Below, piece after piece: positions 25,501 through 34,500 of a stretch of DNA of 64,000 nucleotides. Under the pieces are notes generated by a model. The model had not been told where the DNA came from, ran no database searches, and was given only the letters and a program-made list of their open reading frames with translations. Every line of letters begins with the position of its first letter. The first letter of the stretch is position 1. The stretch is from Phymorhynchus buccinoides (taxonomy: Eukaryota; Mollusca; Gastropoda; Neogastropoda; Raphitomidae): contig CM065698.1 in assembly GCA_017654935.2 (NCBI GenBank), positions 34,453,444 through 34,517,443 on the forward strand. The letters are read 5' to 3'. The position numbers were made by a program, and so were the translations under genes.

Positions 25501-28500
25501 CTGAAAATAAGAGCACAGAAAACTTTCTTACCAAGATCAATTCATCTGTTGAACTCTTAATGCACTGCATCGAGTGATTGTTTTGCTGAGCAGCCTGTCC
25601 ATCTCCTTGGGATTGAATTTGTATTCGTATTCGTCCAGTTTGTTAACTACAATATTGCAGTGTTATTAGTTATTAGTTTATATTCTTTAAATAAATGTGT
25701 TTATTGTTGTGGTTTTTGTTGTTGTTGATAAATGTGTTTATTGTTGCTGTTTTTCTTATGTGCACCTGGCTGCAATTTCTCAGTTATGAGATAATAAAGA
25801 TGATTTGATTTGATTTGATTTGATTTGAAGACCTTCAAAAACCATCCAAAATGAGGTCTTATAAGGGAGGGGTCTTAAAGGGAGGTAATTTTAATACTTA
25901 CTAAGAAGGGCAATGTCTAAGAGAAGTAGGTCTTATGTGGGAGGGAGTCTTATAATGGAGGTTCCACTGCATCAAGAAACGCTTGTTCTCATTGTGGTGG
26001 TGTCCTTTCAGGCACGGAGACGCTGTGGCCTCTGCTGTTTGCCTTCAACGCTGTGCCATCCCTGGTCTGTCTGGTCCTCATGCCCTTCTGCCCCGAGAGC
26101 CCCCGCTTCCTGCTGATCAAGAAAGGCCTGGAGGATGAGGCCAGAGAAGGTATAGGGCTCTGTCTGTCTGTGTGAATGTTTGTCTGTCTGGTCCTCATGC
26201 CCTTCTGCCCCGAGAGCCCCCGCTTCCTGCTGATCAAGAAAGGCCTGGAGGATGAGGCCAGAGAAGGTATAGGGCTTTGTCTGTCTGTCTGTCTGTCTGT
26301 GTGAATGTTTGTCTGTCTGTGAATGTTTGTCTGTCTGTGTGAATGTTTGTCTGTCTGTGTGAATGTTTGTCTGTCTGTGTGTACTTCGTCCACGAGAGCC
26401 CCCGCTTCCTGCTGATCAAGAAAGGCCTGGAGGACGATGCCAGAGAAGGTATAGGGCTCTGTCTGTCTGTCTGTCTGTCTGTGTGAATGTTTGTCTGTCT
26501 GTGAATGTTTGTCTGTGTCTGTCTGTGTGAATGTTTGTCTGTCATGTGTGTACTTCGTCCACGAGAGCCCCCGCTACCTGCTGATCAAGAAAGACCTGGA
26601 GGACGAGGCCAGAGAAGGTATAGGGCTCTGTCTGTCTGTGTGAATGTTTGTCTGTCTGTATGAATGTTTGTCTGTCTGTGTGAATGTTTGGTCCGTATGT
26701 ACTTCGTCCACGAGAGCCCCCGCTACCTGCTGATCAAGAAAGACCTGGAGGACGAGGCCAGAGAAGGTATAGGGCTCTGTCTGTCTGTGTGAATGTTTGT
26801 CTGTCTGTGTGAATGTTTGTCTGTCTGTGTGAATGTTTGTCTGTCTGTGTGAATGTTTGGTCCATATGTACTTCGTCCACGAGAGCCCCCCCCGCTACCT
26901 GCTGATCAAGAAAGACCTGGAGGACGAGGCCAGAGAACGTATAGGGCTCTGTCTGTCTGTGTGAATGTTTGTCTGTCTGTGTGAATGTTTGGTCCATATG
27001 TACTTCGTCCACGAGAGCCCCCGCTACCTGCTGATCAAGAAAGACCTGGAGGACGAGGCCAGAGAACGTATAGGGCTCTGTCTGTCTGTGTGAATGTTTG
27101 TCTGTCTGTGTGAATGTTTGGTCCGTATGTACTTCGTCCACGAGAGCCCCCGCTACCTGCTGATCAAGAAAGACCTGGAGGACGAGGCCAGAGAAGGTAT
27201 AGGGCTCAGTCTGTCTGTCTGTGTGAATGTCTGTCTGTGTGAATGTTTGTCTGTCTGTCTGTGTGAATGTTTGTCTGTCTGTGTGAATGTTTGTCTGTCT
27301 GTGTGAATGTCTGTGTGTGAATGTTTGTCTGTCTGTGTGTGAATGTTTGTCTGTCTGTGTGAATGTTTGTCTGTCTGTCTGTGTGAATGTTTGTCTGTCT
27401 GTCTGTGTGAATGCTTGTGTGTTTATATGTTTGGTCCGTATGTACTCCGTCCACGAGAGCCCGAAATACCTGTTGATGAAGAAATGTTTTTGAAAGTTTC
27501 GTGGAAAAAGGCAGGAAAATGGGCTGGTAAGGCAGAAAGATAGTAGTAGATGACAGTAAGCAAAGGGAAAAGGCAGAGTCAAAGAGAGTGACAGATTAGA
27601 GGAAGTTACAAGCACAGAACTTCCAGAAGGTGGGGGAACTATTTATAGAAAAGACCCCCCCCCCAGTATCCCCACGGGGCCAGGGTAAACAAGTCTGATG
27701 AAACACAGTGAAGTAAAACGATGCCCGATTTATTTTGTTTCCCCCCCCCCCCCCCCCCCCCCCCCCGACAGTGATGGTTCGCCTGAGAGGCACTCAGAAC
27801 GTGGAGGAGGAGATGGAGGAGATGCGGGTGGAGGCGCGCAAGTCCGTGGGGGTGGAGAACTTCAGCCTCAAGCAGCTGGTGACCTCCCCTGCTCTGCGTC
27901 TGCCCCTCATCATCGCCTGCCTCATGCAGGTCACCCAGCAGTGGTCCGGAATCAACGCCGTGAGTGTCCCCCACCCCAACCCGTCAATTTTGTTGATTTT
28001 TCCTTTTACAAGGTCTGCATAGGTACTACCGTAAAACCTGGACTATAAGCCGCACCTGTATATAAGCCTGCATCCCCTTAAATTGACAAAGTATTAGGTA
28101 TTTATTCACATATAAGCTGCACCAGTTTATAAGCCGCAGAGAAAATTGTGTGTGCACAAACCAACACAAATATGGAAATTCTCCCATCAGAACATGATGT
28201 ATTTAATGTCCTCGGACACTTTAAACATGAGATTTGAATCTATTGATTACCCAAACCAGTTTTGAGTCTAAAGAAGCTCAGAATAGGCTGAAGAATGTGG
28301 CCAGAAACAGATTTAATCCTACTGATAAATGTAGAATGGGAAAACAAATCCACAGATAAACCGCATCAGTCTAAAAGCCGCATAGGCCAAAGTTGAGGAA
28401 AAAAGTAGTGGCTTATAGTCCGCATTTTACGGTACTCTTTCAGTTTTACACTGGTTTCAGTATTTTTAATTTTTACCAGAAACTGAACCAATAAAAAAAA

Positions 28501-31500
28501 ATTAAAAAATTTGACCACAAGCGATTTGGGGCATTTTGAACTTGGTTCTATCTTGAAAAGTTTACAAATGCAATGCAATAATTTTACAAGACTTATCAGA
28601 CTCAAACTGTCTCTATCATTTTAACTGTCTGTCTCGTTATATCTCTCTCTTAAGTTGCCCCCCTGAATCGTCCCACAGGGCTCTGCCCCTGTACCCTGCC
28701 AGGGACATGGGTCCCTGGACCCCTGCCTTTCAGGGTTTTTTCATTTTGGGGAGTTGCACCCATGGGTCTGGGTTAATAGGAATTGTTTGGAAATAATTAA
28801 GGGGAGTAATTTCATGGTGTGTGGGAGTGATCTTGCCTAATTCAATCGGTCAAACGGGAAATCACTCTACCATCAGCTCTCGTAGCCTATCGACTCGTGT
28901 GTTTGAGCAGACATACAGCACTTAGAACACCGTGCGTCATTCTAAAAAATTGTCATTTATATTTTTACGTCACATTTTGCAAGTTCTGTCAGTTTGTGGC
29001 CACTGGCCACCCCTAATTTTTCTAAAAAGAATGTTTGCAAGTCGCTGACTCGCATCTTGCGGTTTCAAGCTTCGACGCCATTGTTGCTATGGTATTTGAC
29101 CGAGTAATGGTGGTAAACAACTCTAATTCTCATGAAGTGCTCTCCCCTATTTTTCTCTCTCCGAAAATCGTCTATTAACTCTCTTGCATTCGCATTTGTT
29201 AGAGAAAAACAAAAGTCTGTCATTTGAAGCACACAGTGTCTACCATACAGTTTACTATCGCATCATTGCAAGTGAGAAGCTTCTTCATAGTGTGTGTATG
29301 ACAGGCCAGAACTTAGTGCGTTGATGGAAGTGCCATCAGAGGGGGGGTCTCAGAGTGGGGGCAAGCTACGGGCGACTTGAATACACAGAGGCAACTTCCG
29401 GCTGGGCGAGTTTGGCTGGAATAAAGTTCAGTTTCTAGTCAAATTTAAAACCCCCCCACTGAAATCAGTGTGAAATTGAAAGAGTTAAAAACAGTTTGAG
29501 CAAAGGGCCTGAATTACTACTACAATGGAACCTCCATTATAAGACCTTCAAAAATCGTCCAAAATGAGGTGTTATAAGGGAGGGGTCTTATAATGGAGGT
29601 AATTTTAATACTTACAAAGAAGAGCAATGTCTCAGAGAAGTAGGTCTCATGTGGGAGGGAGTCTTATAATGGGAGGTCTTATAAAGGAGGTTCCACTGTA
29701 CTACTGCTACTACTACTACTACTTCTACAGCTACTGTTACTGTACTAACTGGTTCACATAATTTTCATATTGTATCTATTTTACTCTTGTATAATTGTGT
29801 GTGCTTGTGTGTGTATGTGTGCGTTCGTGTGTGTGTGTGTGTGTTTGTATGTGTGCCTGCGTGCATGCAGGCGTGCGTGTGTGTGCGTGCGCGTGTGTGT
29901 GAGGAAGTAAGAGAACGTTGCGCACAATCATCATGTTTATTTTACTTTCTAATGATTCATTTTTTCGTTTGCCTTTAATGTTCTTGTTATCAATGTAAAG
30001 CTCACTGAGCTCATGTGAGAAAGAGCGCTATATAAATTCCCATTATTATTATTATAATATTTCCCTTTGGTGTCCTCCACACTCCAGGTGATGTCCTACT
30101 CGGCCTACATCTTTGAGCAAGCCAGCGTGCAGGCTGAGAAAATCCCCTACGTCATCGTCGGTACCGGTGCCATCAACGTCCTCTGCACCATTGTGGCTGT
30201 GAGTTAGGCCCTTTTCTTTATTCCGTGGGGAACGTTAACCGTTTTTTTGACCATGGGGTCCATCCATGATGGATGGGGTATTTTTCGTGTGTACTTTTTT
30301 TTTTTTAACTTTTTTTTTTTAATCTATTGGGGTCTTTGAGTTTATTTCGTGATAAAGGTCTTACAGTTGTATTCCTTTTTGTGAAAAAAAAAAAAAATGC
30401 AGTGAAGATGCGCCCCCCCTCCTCCATTTCTCGGTTGTTTCCATTTTTTCAGTCTTGCCTTTCTTACTTATTGAGTACTTCATCCTCTGTTGTTTGCTAT
30501 ATTTAATACTCATTTTCATCCATTTACATAATTAACCACATGCATTCAATAATAGTAGAAGATAAAGGCAATGAACCAGGACTGTGACAAATGCTCTGCG
30601 GCTGTTGTGTGTACTGCACTATATAGGGGGGGGGGGGGGGGGGTCCTATTAGATAATGACCTTTATAATGACTGTGATTAATTATTCAACATAGATAATT
30701 ATAAAGTTAAACGAGGCTTACCTGAAGTCGATGTTTAACTGGAATTATATTGAGTGTGCTGATGGGAAGAGGTATGCACACTCTGACCAAGTGAAAACGT
30801 GAGATGCGCGCCTGCCGGATTAGCCAGACTTTAGCCACATGTGGTCCCTGATAAAGATCTAAGGGTGGGGATTTAAATATCTGAAGGGTGGGTATGTGTA
30901 TACCTCTTCCCATCAGCACACTCAATATAATTCCAGTTAAACATCGACTTCAGGTAAGACTCGTTTAACTTTATAATTATATCTCGTATGCTGATTGGTC
31001 AGATGTATGCACACTGACCAAGTGAAAACGTGAGACTTCAGAGTCGGGGACCACATGTATTGTATATTTTTGTCTTGATCCTTTAAATTTTTAAACTAGG
31101 GGTGACAATAGCCCTTAAAACTGTAGACAGGGGGGGGCATGCTTCTTAAAAGAGGAAAAAAATCAGAAACCCTGACATGTTTGTTGTTCAGTGATAATGT
31201 GGTGTGTATGGCATTTTAAAAAACCCCATTTTTTTTAGGTTCCTCTGATGGAGAAAGCGGGTCGTCGCCCTCTGCTGCTGTGGCCCATGTGTGGAATGCT
31301 GGTGTCCTTCCTTTTGCTCACCGTCTTTCTCAACCTGATGGGGAAGCCTGAACTGGAGGTTAGTGTACATCACATTACACCGCATGATGCGTTATATTAC
31401 CACACCACACACTGTTACATCATGATTCATGGAATGCTGGTGTCCTGCCTCATCTTCCTCAACCTGATGGGGAAGCCTGAACTGGAGGTCAGTGTACATC

Positions 31501-34500
31501 ACATTACACCGCATAACGCGTTATATTACCACACCACACACTGTTACATCATGATTCATGGAATGCTGGTGTCCTGCCTCATCGTAAAATTAATAATTTA
31601 AGAATAAATTTGTATGTCATGGCCACCTCCCCTCCCCCCCCCCCCCCCCCCCATTCCCCTTGTATCCATTGGACCTGGCCCCATTTTTTTCATTCTTAGG
31701 GGGGGAACGCCCCCACTTTTTCAAAATCCTAGTATCGGCTCTGCAGAAGAAGAAGAAGAAAGCCAATGGTGTAAGATATAAAGCTCCCTCTTTCCTACAT
31801 TGTTTGACATTATTCAACAAGCTGATTAGACTTTCTGTGACCAGTTCACAGTTGTTATTCTGGAACATAGAGAACTATTGTTGTATTGATTGCAATTGAG
31901 CATTTCGTGAAAATTAAATTTACCTTGACCAAGGCGGACAAACCATAGCAGCCATGGTGTCAAAGCTTTTGAAACCGCAGGATGTGAGTCAGCGACTTGC
32001 AAACATTTTTTTTTGGAAAAATGAGGGGCGGCCAGTATCCACAAACTGAGAGAACTTGCAAAATGTGACGTAAAAATATAAATGATATCAATTTTAGAAT
32101 GACGCACAGTGTTCTAAGTGCTGTATATCTACTTAAACGCACGAGGCCAGAGCTGGGGATTCTACCTGATGGTAGAGTAGCTTCCCCTGTTTGACCGATT
32201 GAATTAGGCAAGATCACTCCCACACACCATGAAATTACTCCCCTTAACCCTTTCACTGCAAGTGTCGCATTTATGCACCACAATGGTTTAATACCCATGT
32301 AAATAAAAGGCATCAAATCAGGACCTGTTATCCAAAGACCGTAGTTTTGGGAGGTAAGGATAGGCCTAATGTTACAAATGTCACAGAGGAATTCCCAATA
32401 TTGCAGTGGGTTTTTTTCTCTTTCCAGTTAAGTTCATTGGTATTTTTTGGCTGAAAAATGGCTGGCGGTGAAAGGGTTAATTATTTCCAAACAATTCCTA
32501 TTCGCCGCGCTGCATCATTGGTTTGAATGGTGTGGTTTCAGGACACGTCCGGCATCTTCGCCATCATCTGCATCGTTGTTGCCCACACCTACATCATTGG
32601 GTTTGCCCTGGGCCTGGGTCAGTACACTGTGTGTGTTTGTGGGGGGGGGAGGGGGGAGGGGAGGGGGTACCTATGCATGTCTTATGTAGTGAAACTACTT
32701 GAACTGTGTGTGTGTGTGTGTGTGTGAAAGCCGCTCCGAGTTATGAGAGATTTATGCTTAAATGGGACATTCATATTCTGACTATGCATAATTATGATTT
32801 ATTTTCTTATCTGACCCGAGTTCAGGTAACTTGCCTACTTTCACAATATCATCCCTATCAGACGCAAACTGTATTACAACTCCCTCGCTAAGCTGACTTA
32901 CGACTGAACAGCTTTTCATAAGAAAAAAGCTAGCCCATGGTAAACAATCAGGGCTTCTGAAAACGTAGAGATTGGGCGTATTTACGCACTAGAGCTCTCA
33001 AATCATCCCCTAGAATGTCAAACCATGCGTGAGATTTACCCTTTAAAATCTCAAGTAGGGGGTGAGGTGACGCATTAAAACGATGATTTATGCGTTAACA
33101 CAGCCATTAATTTTCAGTAAGATAACGACGTTGCTCGTTTTAATAGTCTGCTAGGCCAAACTAGGCTACTGCCACACTGAGGAGTCGCTAGCCCAGATCT
33201 AAAATTCTTAGAAGATTGTGCAGAAACTGCCAGAACGCAGTAAGCAATGGAAACTCATTGGTCATTGGCAGACCCTTTTCTCAAAATCCAATCAAATCGT
33301 TTCAAACACTTTCAACATGCCACCAGTCTGGCAAGTGTTACAGAAAACGTGAAGACAAAGGTGACGAAACAGGTTGCTCGTCAAGAACTAAAACAAGCAT
33401 ACACAAAAAGTGATCAGTAGGTGTGTGAGTTAAGAGAGTGTGTTGTGTGCATGTACGTTTTCGCGCGTATCTGTGTAAGTGCCATTTACTTGCGTAGGAA
33501 GTAGAGGTCTTGAGCCTTTGAAATTTGAAACTGGGGGTGAGAATACCCCTTAAAACTGTAAACAGGGGGTGAGAATACCCCTTAAAACTGTAAACAGGGG
33601 GTGAGAATACCCCTTAAAACTGTAAACAGGGGGTGAGAATACCCCTTAAAACTGTAAACAGGGGGTGAGAATACCCCTTAAAACTGTAAACAGGGGGTGA
33701 GCGTACCCCTTACGAGGTAAAGAAAATCAGAAGCCCTGACAATGCATCCAAACACTTTGAAAGTGGAACATGTATTAAATACTTCAGGAATCATGTAGAT
33801 TGGCATGAGCCTTTGGACAGTGTTATACCTTGGTATTGTCCACCTCGTTAAGACCTTTAGTATTATTAACATACCTGATTTTAGCTGATTTCTCAAGAGT
33901 GGCATTTGGCAAGTTCCAGTCTACGTGAAAAAAAGTACAGACTATTTAATGGACTGTATAACTGAGCTGACACTTTCATTCCTGACGATGGCTGATAGCA
34001 TAAGTAACTGTTGTTACAAAATTCCTCCAGTCGGCAGCGGGGAGACCAGTGAAAACTAAAAGACGGACACGTATTACCTCATCCATTATGGCCTGGGAAT
34101 GCAGAAGAAGAATTAGAAAGTGTCTTCTCTCCCCCCCCTCCCCCCCCCCCCCCTCTGTCTCTGTGTATTTGGCTCTCCCTCTGTCTCTGTCTCCCTCTGT
34201 CTCTGTCTCTGTCTCCCTCTGTCTCTGTCTCTCTCTCATGTGACATTGAATAATGTTACTTTTATTTTATATCGTTGGTATGAATTATGGTTCGTCGATT
34301 TGTTATTTTTTTTTTATAGTTTTCATCAATGTTTGTAAAAGGCTAAGAGCTTGCTCTTGACATGATTTTTATCGGGGTATGTAAATAAAAAGATTATTAT
34401 TAAAAATCAGATTTTTGTTGAAATGTGGGGTCTTGGTAATTAGTTGGCAGCGCCTTGTAGTCTGTAAACCGTTTTTGTCCTAATCATTATTGATTGTATT

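Noticed and set aside
26734..27615. 293-residue - strand ORF across the exon 5 array
   Set aside because: It is the reverse of CTGT spacers and exon copies (TDRQTFTQ repeats); no stop because unit structure is in frame by chance.
31639..31760. Protein-coding exon near poly-C tract
   Set aside because: The sequence (TTGTATCCATTGGACCTG, GGGGGAACGCCCCCACTTTT) recurs at 35785-35870, so it is a repeat.
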